A stretch of 61,687 nucleotides of DNA from Smittium mucronatum. Its lineage: Eukaryota; Kickxellomycota; Harpellomycetes; Harpellales; Legeriomycetaceae. Positions 44,241 through 57,600 of the stretch are shown piece after piece. The first letter of the stretch is position 1, and each line of letters starts with the position of its first letter. Both the position numbers and the translations under genes were made by a program. The DNA lies in the NCBI GenBank assembly GCA_001953115.1, contig LSSL01000161.1, positions 1-61,687 on the forward strand, read 5' to 3'. A model generated the notes under the pieces. That model had not been told where the DNA came from. It ran no database searches and saw only the letters and a list, made by a program, of their open reading frames with translations.

Positions 44241-45255
44241 ATGTACCATCATTCTAATAGAGCTTGGAAAACAATTTTTTGAAAAATTAGATGTTAATTA
44301 TAAACTCATAAAAAATATTTATGAAGCTCCATAGATTGTATTTGAATACTATCCAGAAATACAATGGTTTAGCTCTAATGATGATAGAATTTTTTTATAT
44401 AATAAAGAATTCACTCTACTATATTTTATTGATCAGAATTTTATCTTAATCATGCACTCATACTATAAAAAACTGCTAATTAAAAAAAAAAGATCCCTGA
44501 ATATATTTAAAAGCTCACAAATTAATTAGATATGTATTTATTATTAATTAAAATTAATTTTTTTCGAAATGCAGGTGGTTTATTTAATAGCGAAATTGCT
44601 TGTTTAGAAATATGTCATTAATTAATTAATTAAATCTTTAATTAGAAATAATCATATTGATTGGTGAATAGCTCCGTGTTTTATTAATATTTCAGGGACT
44701 AATTATAATGTACCTTAATTAATTAATATTCCCTTATACTAAATAATGGGAATTTTTTTAGGGAAAATTTGGCCCGATTTTCTTAAATAAAAAATAATAA
44801 GTATTTTCTTTCGAGGATTTTATTCCAATTTTTTAAAAATAATCTTAATAAATGATAATTTTTTAGTAATAATGTTATTGTGCTCTTTCCTTTCAATATG
44901 AGCCATTATTATTGAAGAGATCATTTTATTGTGTAACCTGTTTCAGAGAAAATTCCAAAATAATATTTTTTATTTAATAAAAGTGAAAATCTATGATAAA
45001 AAAAATCATTTGCACTAAAATCATTTCAAGCTATCAATTAGAATATTAGAAAAATGAAAATGAATTTTTTTGTTCAATATAAACGAATAAACTGAATTTT
45101 AAATTTTCATTGGATAATATTAATCAACTTATTATTTTTTAAAAATTATACGCAAAAAAACTCCCAGTTCATTAAGAATCTGCTATATAAATATTTTTAT
45201 ATAAATAATTAGCTAAGCTGTAATACGATAAAACCTTTTTGGGTTGAATTTACAT
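44241..45255. other. AT-rich non-coding stretch
   Basis: Nothing recognisable is seen apart from ATTAATTAATTAA-type runs near 44610. Confidence 0.5.
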
Positions 45256-45401
45256 TTAAGATTTTCAGGACCAAATATTTTCCTAGCTAATCTTCTAATA
45301 TTAATAGTTCAAAAACTACAACATTTATATTTATCAAATAATGTAATTAAACATAATTTAATGAATAAAGTCATTTTTTGCCGTTGGTCCTGAAAAATTA
45401 T
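45256..45401. mobile_element. Short inverted-repeat element related to the TTAA family
   Basis: The left end TTAAGATTTTCAGGACCAAA and the reversed right end TAATTTTTCAGGACCAAC are inverted repeats about 146 bp apart. The TTTCAGGRCCAAA core matches the piggyBac-like termini at 19331, but the leading CCC is lost. Non-coding. Confidence 0.5.
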
Positions 45402-47459
45402 ATTTCCGCATGTTTGGTTTCTGATTAGCCAATTTAAAATCTAAATTGTAAGCAAGTTTTTTTTTAATAGTAATATATTGTGCAAATTTTCTGCACATCT
45501 ATCCTTGGGGGGTAATCGCCTTAGAAAAAGCTTATAATTATAGTTGGATCCAATAAATATATAGTTAGTTTGGATTATTTATCCGATTATACCTGTTAAT
45601 AAATTTTTGCCGTAAAATAGGTTTTTATTTTTGAAAATTTTGTTTATATGGATGCCAAAATATTAAAAAATCTATATCTTCAAAAAACTTATTTTCGTAA
45701 AAATATATAAAATGAGCTAATTTTATATTCTATATAGCTAAAAATTATGTGGCTGTTACCTAAATGATTAAAAAAACAATTTTAGATATTATAAAAATAC
45801 TAATCAATTATTAACAGTAAGTTTTAATAATTTAGTCTTATTTACCTAAAAAGGGTGGTCATTTTATTATCCCAGAAACCAAAAAGGTTAATTTAACATC
45901 TAATATAAATCACCATTCTTTAAATTTCGCCATCATGATAATTATGAGCCCAAAAAAATACTCTAGTATCAATTATAAAACCCTTAAAAAATCTTTAAAT
46001 CATAATGGTTTGGGGAAATTTTTTTTACCGATGATGATAATATTTTTTTAGGGAATACTAGCTGAGTTTAAATTTACGCATAGCTTTTAAAAAAACCTAT
46101 AGAAAATCATTTTTGCTATAAAAAAAGTCTTAATAAGAATTGAAAATATTAAGTTAAACTGATAAAATATCACAATGGAATTAAATAAACTGAAAAGCAA
46201 AAGAAAAAAATTTATATTAGAGTATTCACTAAAAAATGATCATTTTCATATCTTTTTATTTTTAATCTATGCTGAAAACTATCATATTTAAAAAATGTAT
46301 GAATAATTTTGCGTTAAAAAAAAATGAATCAAGTTTTTTCTGATTTTATATTTATATTAAAATATCGTTCTATTTCGTTGTCTATCAATTAAAAGAAGAG
46401 GAATTCTAAAATCTTTTTATCTAACTATTAGTTTTAAAGATTATTTTTGGTTTAAGCACCTATAATTTAAATTTTATGAATTATGTTTAAGTTTCTGATT
46501 GAAAAAAATAGTAGCTGTATATAAATAAGCTAAAATAAGCTAAAATAAGTATAATTATATACATTATATACCATTAAAAATAGATAATTAACTATTATTA
46601 CCCATTTTTCCATCAGAAAATATCTTTAAATTTTATCTAAACTAGAAGTTTTATTTGAGTTATTTACTTCGCTTTAAATATTAATCTAAAATTTTGTGTA
46701 TTATACAGTCTAAACTGGATCTAATTTTTTTATTTTGAAATTAAATGCAGAAGATTTTATAGCTCTTTCTATATATTTTTCTAATGATGATACACCTTCC
46801 CCGGTTACTTGGGGTTGTTTTTTTACTAACATATATAAATCATATAATATTAGAGGTTTAGTCCATAAAAAAGAAAGTTAGATATAAATTTTAATGTAAA
46901 AAGTATATTTAAAATGATATAAGCGTGTTTTATAGTTGCACATTTTTCTTAAAATATAAAAAGTAGAAGAAAAAAAAGATGAATTAAGGAAAAATTTACC
47001 TTTTTCTATTCCAAAAAGATATAAATTAAATTAGCCAATACTATACTCAAAATTTAAAACTATCTAGATTGATCCGAAAAAAGTAATTCAAAATTTCAAT
47101 GAATTAAGTTCAAAAAAAAATGTAGTAAATGAAATTTTTTTTAAACTAAATTGACACTTAAATTATTGGGAAAAGGTAATTATCGATTTCAAATATTCTG
47201 AGGATGAATGGAAGAAAGAAAGATTCCAGTTTATTTAATTATGTTTGGCCTTTTATACCAAAAAAAAATCATGGATTTTTTATCGAAAATTAAAATGAAT
47301 CCATTGGCTTTTGAGTCATATTAGCATTAAAACTAATTTATACTAGAAGAATTTAAAATTCAAAGTTTATAAAACCAAAAAATGATTATTAAATAAACTT
47401 TTACAGAATAAATTTGGAATAAAACTTATGAAAATCAATCGTAATCAGTAATATCTGGC
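45402..47459. other. AT-rich non-coding stretch
   Basis: No gene is seen. A short AAATAAGCT direct repeat (three copies, the last partial) lies near 46525-46550. Confidence 0.5.
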
Positions 47460-48640
47460 TTTGAAGACCATCTATTTCTTCTTAAGACTCTTTTTTTTGA
47501 TATCCGAAATTCCTGCTACTTAAATTGTAGGTTATAGTAGAAATATCTTTAGTGGATTTATTTTTATTTCTGTTTGCATTTTTTTGCTCATTTTTTCCCT
47601 TTTCTTCATAAGAGACTCTAACTCTTTGAGTATTTTTGAATCTTATTTTCTATTATCTTCAATTATTAATGGGGATTTTGATATATTTAGGTTATTTAAG
47701 GCAACACATATATTTAGGGAGGTCTTAATATTATCTAGTGAACCCATGTATGTATCTCTTACCGATTTGGAGACGCTTTTAGGCCTTCCAAAAAAGTTTT
47801 CTACTATTATTATTTAATTATAGTCTACTTTATTTATCAGAGTGAAATATTCTGTGGATGTAAAGGCTGTGCTCTTTTGGGAGATAAAAGGGCTCTGAGT
47901 CTGTGAGCTCCTGTTAATATCCGAATGTTTTTTTTTATTGGGAATATAAACCCCAATTTTATTTCCAATCCTGTACTCCCTTATTGGTCATGATTAACAT
48001 TAGCTATGATCTCTATTTCCATCATCGATTATAATATCAGTAAAAAAAAAATTTCAAAAAATCTCTGTATATGCTCTCCATTCTTCATGTTACTGGAATT
48101 TAGTGGATTTAACTCTGTAAAACTGACTAATAATTGCAAATCTGCCGTCTATTATAACCTCTATTTCTCTCTTAACGTGATAGCAGACTTTTTAAAAAAT
48201 AAAAACAACTTTCCACCTTGAAAAAGTCCTGAAGGTCAGTTTATGAAGAGCAATGCACCTTCAATAATCAAGGCCACATCCTTATTATTTGGGAAAAGTG
48301 TATATTGTGAAAAGGTATCTCCCTTTTTACTTTGGAAAAGGCAGTGGTTCATTTTTGGCTTATCGAAAAAATTCAGTTGTAGAATTTGCTATGTTACATG
48401 CCGATAGCTCAGATATTTTAAAGTTTCGATCCAATTTATCATACTTGAAATAATGTCTCAAGAACGAAATCGAAATTAGCAAATTGTTTTTTTCGCATAC
48501 TGAATAAATTTCATTAATCTTCTCTATATTAAATCCGGTTTAAAAAATAAATGTCCTCTTTTTTTATAGAAAATTATAGAAATTAGGCTCAGCAGTATCA
48601 TGGTCACTAGAATATTCAGTAGTGATAGATGCAGAGGTAA
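47460..48640 (-). pseudogene. Decayed gene of unknown family, copy B
   Basis: The composition is clearly less AT-rich than on either side. In shifting minus-strand frames it reads, in order: an acidic stretch, INEIYSVCEKNNLLISISFL, KYDKLDRNFKISELSACNIA, YTLFPNNKDVALIIEGALLF, SQTQSPFISQKSTAFTS, VENFFGRPKSVSKSVRDTY, NIKTSLNICVALNNLNISK and a coiled-coil-like KELESLMKKREKMSKKMQ. Stops and shifts between the blocks mean it is broken. Its second and third blocks match the fragment at 25282-25548. The family is unknown; a gag-like or other transposon protein is possible. The plus-strand open frames at 47584-47817 and 48006-48221 are shadows of it. Confidence 0.55.
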
Positions 48641-51600
48641 ATAAAATTAAAAATCTTATTTTTTCGTAGCGTTTTTGTAATTTTCAATATTAAAAATTTT
48701 AACTAAAGCAATTTTAAATTTTTTTATTTTTGACTATTTTTTTATGTCAAGAAATTATGTGGAATAAAAAAAATTAATGTGTAATATTTAAAAAAATTTA
48801 AATGCGTATAAAATATTAAATTTTCTTTCACTCGAAAAATTTTTAGTCCAAGTTTTTTTTAAAGTATAAAAAAATAAATTCACAATTTTCGAAATTAAAA
48901 TCAATGACACAATTTCGCGTGGGTATTATTTTTTTTTCAAGAAAACTAAATCGCAAAACTGAAAATTTCCATTCTATTTTTTTTGTAAAAAATTTTCGCG
49001 AAATTGAAAAAAGTCATTTAATGTTTATATACATAAATATTACTTTAAGATGGATCTTTTAAAAAAATTAAAAATAAATTTAGAATAAATATATATTATC
49101 ATTATTATTTTTTACCAATTAGTATTTGTTTGATTTCTGAACCATTAAAAACATAATTATAACTTTCAAATAAAGTTTTTAAATAAAATTTCAGACTTAA
49201 ATAATTGATTAATATTTTAAATAAAATTTATTTTCAGAAAAATGACTAATTTTTACGATATTTGTGACCTTAATTTGATATAATATCCTTTATTAAGAAA
49301 TTTTCTTGAGAGTTTTAATATAACTTTATTTATTTTTTTAGAATTGAAAATATTAACATTTTTAAGTTTATATAGCTATTTGCTGAATATATTTAGTAAA
49401 CCCCAATTTATATATTATGAGAATGTAATTAGCAAATTTTTATTAATTCGCTTAATAAAATTTTCAATTTTTTTTCGAAAGTGCTATTAAGATATCCATG
49501 AGTACAATTTTTTTTAATTGAATGATTTTATCACTTCAGATGCACAATTAAGATAAAATAATTATAAATTAAACATTATATAAATTATATTAGAATTATT
49601 TGATTCTTTGTGATTGAATTTACCTTTATATAGAAACTATTTTTTTAATTCGAGAATAATAGCTCTATTATTTTGATATAATTAATTAGAATGAATTTTA
49701 TGAATATAATTTTTTTGTTTATTTGATGCACTTGAAAATTTAAAAACTTATATAGTAAAAATATTCACCTAAATTACGATGTTTTTTTAATGATAGATAA
49801 ACATATATAATTGAAATCCCCACTCCTCTGATATAATTTGCAATAAAATTATGTCGTATTTATCTAGAGTAAGCATTCTGAAATTAAAATTTGATCCTAG
49901 GATTAGTGTTTTATTCTCTATAAATTTGTTAAATTAGAGTATTTACTTTTTCAAAATAAGTTCATTTTAACATTCATTTTATAATTAATGGTCTAATTTT
50001 GGTAAAATTATAAAAATTTATTATAAATTAATACAAACCTATTCTCTTGAGACAAAAAAGCGCATTATATTCAACTAATAGGTTTTATTAAATGGATAAA
50101 TGATATTTTTATGCTTTTTTCTTTGGTAAAATAGTTTTCTATCGTCAAAAACCCACCCAATATAATAAAAATTTATTTGTTTACTGAGTTCTTATTAACT
50201 CTGTAGACAAAAATAATTGGTAGAAACCGGATTTTTATATTCTTCTAATTAATTTGGGAATTTTCCTACATTATTTCTAGATTTTCTATATCTTGTCTGA
50301 ATATTACATTTAACCATTTATATTTAGGCTAAAAATATCCACGTAAAAAATTAGTCAATCATAAAAAAAATAATGTAATTTTAGACAAAACATGTACTCA
50401 TATAAAGGTTCCTTCGTATAAACAAAATAAATATCAATAAATTACGCCCAAATATACAATTTTTTGTTTCTATATTTAATTGGCTATTTTTTTAATCAGC
50501 ATTAAAAGTTTATGACGATGTTATAAATGTGTTTTCCCGATTTAAAGAGTATTGATGGATTAGAGCAGTGTTATAATATGATGTAAATTGTTCTTATTAT
50601 CTTTTAAAGAGCACCATATTGCTAAGATTAGTTGTGGAATTACATTTATTTAATTACTATATAGAGTTTTTTATGATTAAGTTTGTATAAACAATAAAGA
50701 TACTTATAGTACTTATAGACATCACAAACAAAGTTTTACAATTTAGTTACATTTTGATTGTTTAGAATTTAATTATAAAAACTAAAGGGGTTTAAAAAGA
50801 GCTAAAAGATATTTTTGTATTCATTTACCAATTTTCATCTTTCTTTTCTTTAATATGTAAGTACCATAATGTTAGGAGTATTTTCTATGAATACACAATG
50901 GAAAGACGAAGCGGAAATAATTCACCAGGAATTTCCGATTTTTTCTTAGAACTCCATTTCCAGTATATTTTTCATATTAAAAAGCCCGTTTAATATCTAC
51001 AGAGAAAATTTATATAGTAAAAGGCTAAAAAAAAGCGTTTAAAATAAATCTACAAAATAAATCTTTTAAAATCATAATTTTTTTATAAACTATTTGGTAA
51101 CATATTTAAGATATTATATAGCTATAAGCAATTTTTATAGTATATAACATGGTGTACCAATATCTGGCCGATAATTATAATTTTAAATGATCCATAAAAG
51201 TCCAAAACCAAAATCATATCCCAATGCTAAAGCCAGGTCAAATTTATTGATAAATTTGGCTTTTTATTCAATGAAATTTTTATACTTTTATATTATTATA
51301 TTGATTTATAAATTATGAATAAATTTTTATTAAAACTTTTTTGTTTTTATTCAATAAAAGTCGAGACAGAGGGTTATTTGAGGTTTTAGAATAGCACAAT
51401 TTAAAGTGTAGGCAAAAATAGAAAAAATGAGGATATAATTTAATTTAACTCGCTTCAAAAATCCTTTGAAAAATTAAGAAATTTTTTTACATTGATTAAT
51501 AAATTGTCGAATAAAATAGAATATCACTAATTCTCATATGGATACGCAATTTTTTTATGTTTCTATTTGCTTGAAGGTGGAATTTGTATGAGTACAGATT

Positions 51601-54600
51601 TTGTTTACACTTGCATTTTTTTGTATATGGTTGCCTAATTTTGTATATGGATACCTTCAAACTTTATACTTATATTCATTTTCTTTTTTTCTAACAGATA
51701 ATTCAAACATGGGGATGATTTTTTTCTAATAATTGATAAATTTTCGTATTGAATCATTTTCAATGAATTAATTTCTCGAAATAAAACACACTTTTGAAGC
51801 ATTTTGAATTGATTGAACTAAAAAAAATCTACTATTAACAAATAAAGAGTTTTTATAATATCCCACATTTAATAAGCAACAGAGTTATTAATGAATAATA
51901 TTTATGCCGGATATTATTTTTTTAAAAAGTAATTTTTTATTATAATTTAAAACATTTGATAATAGAAATTAAGTTACATCCAAGCCAATAAAAATAGAAG
52001 AATAGACTGAAATAATCAATATTCTTCATTTTTCTCAATAATGAATTTAATTGGTTATTATAATTCAGAAATGACCAGGAATATTATTTATCATCCCTTG
52101 TTATAATTAATAATGGGTAAAGTTGAAAAAAATTATTAGATAATTTTATGATCTCAGGAATAATTTCCCTTGTAATCAGAAAAAAAAATGATTCTTTTTC
52201 TTATATATTACATGGAATAAATTATATTCACAAAAAAGTACAAAACCAGTAAATACATCATTAAAAAGGGTTATATAGTAAAAAATATACCTTAACTCAT
52301 TTAAAATACTAGTTTTAAATGGATAAAGAGAATAACATTATTAATTTTGCCCAGTTTAAGTCTAATTTCCTCAGAAATACAGTTATATCAATATAGTTAA
52401 TTTGGCTATAGAAAAATTAAGAAAATCCATTTAAAAAGCCCATTGATTTTAAATAATTTATAATATTTATTGTTCATGTTTTGCAAATTTAATAACTACT
52501 TTTTATATTATAACTTAAGATTAAATTATTAGGTGATATATGTTGATTTAAATCGTCTGTTTTAGTTTATTTTGAATAACAAAAACATCTCTTAATTTTA
52601 TTTAACTTAAATATACTGTTTCAAAAATTTAAATAGTTAAACACGATTCATTACAGTAATTTCTCTAATGGTATAAAGTTCTTTTATCAATTAATTTTGG
52701 ATTTTTTATTTATTTTCGTTGGTTATTTTATTGATTTTTTTTTATCTGCACGATTTTATGGAATAAAGAAAAATGTAATTATGATTTTTTTATAATCTTA
52801 CTTAGTTAAATTTTGGATGTTTTTTTTATCTATAAATTTTTTTTGTTCCTTTGGAATAAAATCTTTTTAAAAATGATTTTTTTCGTTCTTTTCATTTCCC
52901 TCTCCAAAAAACCCCAAATAAGATCTCTTTATTATAATACTCACTAATTATTAATTTTTCCTTATCTCAATTATTTCTTAGATAATTTATTCTGTCTCTC
53001 TTTTTGTTATCGAAATTAATATTCTCTTTTTGTGGTCTTCACGAATTTTATTTATATTTAATCACATATTACACACTTTAAATTTAAATATTTGCGGCTA
53101 TTCCATTTTTTGCTTAAGGGATATCATTAAAATTTATATTTTTTAATTTATAGAAATGTGTAGATGACGGTACTTTTGGCATGTTTTATTTTTTCTTAGA
53201 GGAGATTTTTCCTTTAAATCTAAAGTAAATGTCAAATTTCCTAAGATAAAAAAAACAGGGCAGTGGTATGGGAGTTTAATTAGCATATTTTCGATGCAAA
53301 ATTCGCTAAAATTCAACATTTTGGTGCAAATTTATTATTAGTTAATTTTTATATTCAATTTAGACGATTTAAAAAAAATGATTAGATGGGGGAGAGGAAT
53401 ATCTAAGCAGGAAAATTGATAAAGATGGCGTATTTTGTGAAATTTTAGTAGAAAAAGCCCTTCATTATATAGCTAAGAATACCCAAGTAAAAAATGAAAT
53501 TTTTAGGAAGGTCAAGTAAATCGAAACAATTTTTGAGTGTAATATTTTTAATCTTAATGCTAGAAGTAAGCTCTAATTATGAGTCCGGTTTTTTATCATG
53601 AAATTGTACTACATATAAAATTTCGTTTATTGAATTTTTCTATCCTCGATTAAACGATTGCTTAAATTGATGCTTTGGGAGCGCGGAGTATATTTCAGTT
53701 GGTGAATTTCAAAATATCGCTGTATATAAGATATAGATAGTATAAAATAAAAGCTTTTTAGAATTACATAATTTTTTTTTATAGCTTTTTAAAAAATATT
53801 TTTTAAAGGTGTTCTTTAAGGGATCTATTTTGTTATAAAATTTAGTAATAAAAAATGATAATCACAAAAACATATTATTCCATTAATATATATATATATA
53901 TATATATGAATTAAAGTACAGTGGAAACAAAGCTATTAGAGAGTGAAGGTGTATCTGTTAAGAATTTCGGAGAAAAAATAGCTTAATTTATTTTTCAAAT
54001 TGTTAAGATCACGTACTAGTCTGAGCTAGGTACCAAGAGGGCTCATTTTTTGGAGCTGTATTTATTATAAAAATAGAACTAAGAATGAAATAAGAATGAA
54101 ATAGAGGCTTTTAAAGGTAAAATTGAAACACTAATATAAAGCGAATAAACTAATGAGGCTAAAAAAGGATATATCAATTATTTTTTTTTCATTTAGTGGG
54201 GTATTGGTTGTTTAATTAATAACATAGATATAATTAAGTTCAATTAATTTCGGTTGCTTTATTTTAATAACACTAAAATAAAAGATGATTTCACTATAAA
54301 AATAGACTCGTTATTCTATTCATTTGATTGTAAAAAAAGTTTTCATTGAAAATCCTCATTTTTTAGACTTATCAAAATGGCCAAAAATACAGCTCTTACA
54401 CATGTTGGTTTTTAAAACTATTTTTTTTTATCTTTAAACAAATCTGCTTAAAAAAAGATGAATTAAAAAGTCTTACCTAATTATAAAATAAATTGAAATG
54501 TAATTTTTGTCTATATTAAACAAAAATTTATATATTTTTACTTTCGAAAAAATTCAGAGTGGATTTAAGCCTCAATATTTCGGATTTTATAGCCAAATAT

Positions 54601-57600
54601 ATATAATTTTAGGATTTTAACCAAAAATCTTGTTTGTTGCACCACAAATAAATGGATAAAATCTAGTTTTTCTTTTCTCCATGTGATTTTAGTTATTTTA
54701 TAATTACTAATAAAAAATCATGACTTAATTAAATCAAATATTTTTATATGTTTTTATGAGAAAAATGATATGTATAATAATAAAATACATCTTCAATTGA
54801 ATAGGACAGAGTTTTGTAAAATTTCAAGTAGTTAGCAGAGTTTTCTAATATTTTTTATCAATAAAAATTGGTAGAATGATCTAAATAAAGCTAAATTTTA
54901 CAAAGAAAAAAACCCTGAATAAAAATAATAACAATTAAAAAAATCATGAATATTTTTCTTTAATATTAAGCCTATAAAATTTTCATTATTATAATATATT
55001 ATTTTTTTTAAGAATAATTTATGAACAAATCGATGAGTAGCCGAAATATAAGTAAATATCTTTGTAATTACTACCTAAATATCAAAAACTGTTCTCAAGA
55101 AGTTTTCACCTACCGAATATTCCTAACTTCTATTTCTCATATTTTCTAATAATTTTATATTCAAACACACATATTTCAAAATTTCTTCATTTATTATTTC
55201 ATTCAACAGCCAATTAATCCAACTTCTGTTAGTTATAATTATAATTGGAGTAATTTATGTCCTATCTAAATTCAAACAATTCTAATTTATATTTCCCTCA
55301 TTAAATAATTGGCACAAAAAGAATAATTTTACTAACACCAATAACTGGCCTATAAGCGACTTTAATTACTAAAAAAAATCCTATTTCATATTTCATCTAT
55401 CTTTTTACTACTTTTCCGATTTATCCAATTGTGCCATATAGAGCTAAAAAAATGATTTTAAGACTTAGAATTTTTAAAAATTGAAGACATCAAACGAGCC
55501 CCCCCCCCCAGGTAAATACTACTTTTCCAAACTATAATAGGGAAAAAATAATATATAAAAAGCTTATTTTAAAATGATATCTTTACAATTTTGTTTTATA
55601 GTTGGTCGAGTTTATAATTTTTTTTTGAAAAAATTATGAGCATCTAGAGTTTTTTCTAGCACAGTGTGTTTTTTATTTTTAAAGCTATTATCCAAATCAA
55701 AATATTATCGACCCCTTCATCATACCAAGAATAAGTTTGAGCTTAATTTTATTTTAATATTTTTATTGTGAAAATAATAACAAAATATATTTAAACTATC
55801 GCATTTGAGTATATTTTTGCAGCATGTATTCTAAAAATTGAAAATAAAATTCTGGTTATATATTCGCCAAATGAAAAATTTAAGTCTAAATATTTTCTAA
55901 TGAATAATTAAATTAAGGAATAATTTTCAAAGAAAATTTTTCTTATCCTTTTTTTAGAAGTATGTATTTTTAAATAATACCCAATGTTAGAAAAGAGGGA
56001 TGTCATATTATGACGACTATTATAATTATATAAAAATAAGGGAAAAAATAATTAAAAACCGGAAATTTATATTGAGTCTGTGCAGAGAGAATTGTGTTTA
56101 ATACGAAAACTATCAATCATGGCGATCCTCCATTAACGAGAAAAGTATCCGATCATCTTCATGGGATAAATTTCGAAAAAGCTATATTTTTAACGCCCAA
56201 ACTTAAAATTATACAAAAAAATCTAAAATCCATATAAGTCTAATATTATTAAAATCTCGGGTCTAAATAAGGCTCTAAAGATACACAATATTTCCATTTT
56301 ACAGTACAGAAAAGAAAATTCCTAATAAGAATGATTAATACGTATAGAGCCAAGTTTTTTTTCAAATAAAGCATAAATATACCACCGATATTGCAAAATT
56401 CAGCCGTCTTTTAAATTATCTGAATTTTCAAAGATTTTTTAATATATGAATCCAGGGTACCTAGAGGAAGAAGTATAATTCTAATATATTCAGCTTTTAA
56501 AAAATTTAACTAAAATTTTTATTCTGAAACTTGATTTGTTCCCGGAACATTAAAATTCTCTAAAAATATGTTTTTTCAGCTTTTAACACATGGATTTTTT
56601 CATTTATATACATTTCCTTTAGTACATACCATGTTACCAAATATATCAAAAGAGACATACTACACTTTTTTTAGAAAAAATACGAATAAATAAATTCAGC
56701 TGTACTAGAAATTAAGACACCTAAAGATTTCAAATGAATTTAAAACCGCAATAATTATCTGCTTAATATATTTTTTACATAGTTGGAAAATCTCTATTCT
56801 TTTTTCATTTTTTTCCAGAGTGTATATAGGGAAGTAAGTTAAATGGATTTGTTCAAGAGATTGCTATAATAAATATTATAGAATATTTTAAAAAATGTTG
56901 CGTGGGTTGATATGGGTAGCTTTTGTCCCGTTAAAAGATGTGGTATCTGTATTTAACGAGTTTTCTGGATCGATTTTCTCTAAAAACACTGGGAATTTGA
57001 AAGTAAATTGAGAAAAAAATATGTATCAGATATTCAGGGAAGTGGTTAGACAAAAAAATTCATCACTAAATATATACCGATGTTATTAAATAAATATTAA
57101 AATGTAAAGAAAGGAGATAATACGACAAATAATTAATCGAATTATGGCATTAAAAGCTTAATAAAATAGTCGAAAAGTACCATATATTAATATAAGGCTT
57201 AATATAAGAGATGAAAAAACAAGAGAGATATATGTCATGATAGGAAAGTTGGAGTCGAGAAAGAAAATAACATAAATTAGAAGAATAAAATATACAAACT
57301 TATGCAAAAAAATAGAAAATATAGAAAATATAGCTTAAAATTATGAAAAAAGAGAGAATATAAATAAATTGAATATTTAGACATGTGCAGCTATCTTTTT
57401 TGATGTATTTTTATTCGGAAATACCTTTTATTAAACAATTATAAGTGAATATAAAAAGTAAAATTCACAGTTAATTTTTTATTATATATTGTTAAATACT
57501 AAAAAAGCATTAATTATATCTAATTATATTTTGAAAATCAATGAATGTAATTATAAATATAATAACTTAAAAAAATTGACGGTTGAATTTAAGATGGGAG

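Noticed and set aside
53918..53950. pogo/Tigger-type terminus TACAGTGGAAAC
   Set aside because: No matching inverted end was found nearby, so no element can be defined.
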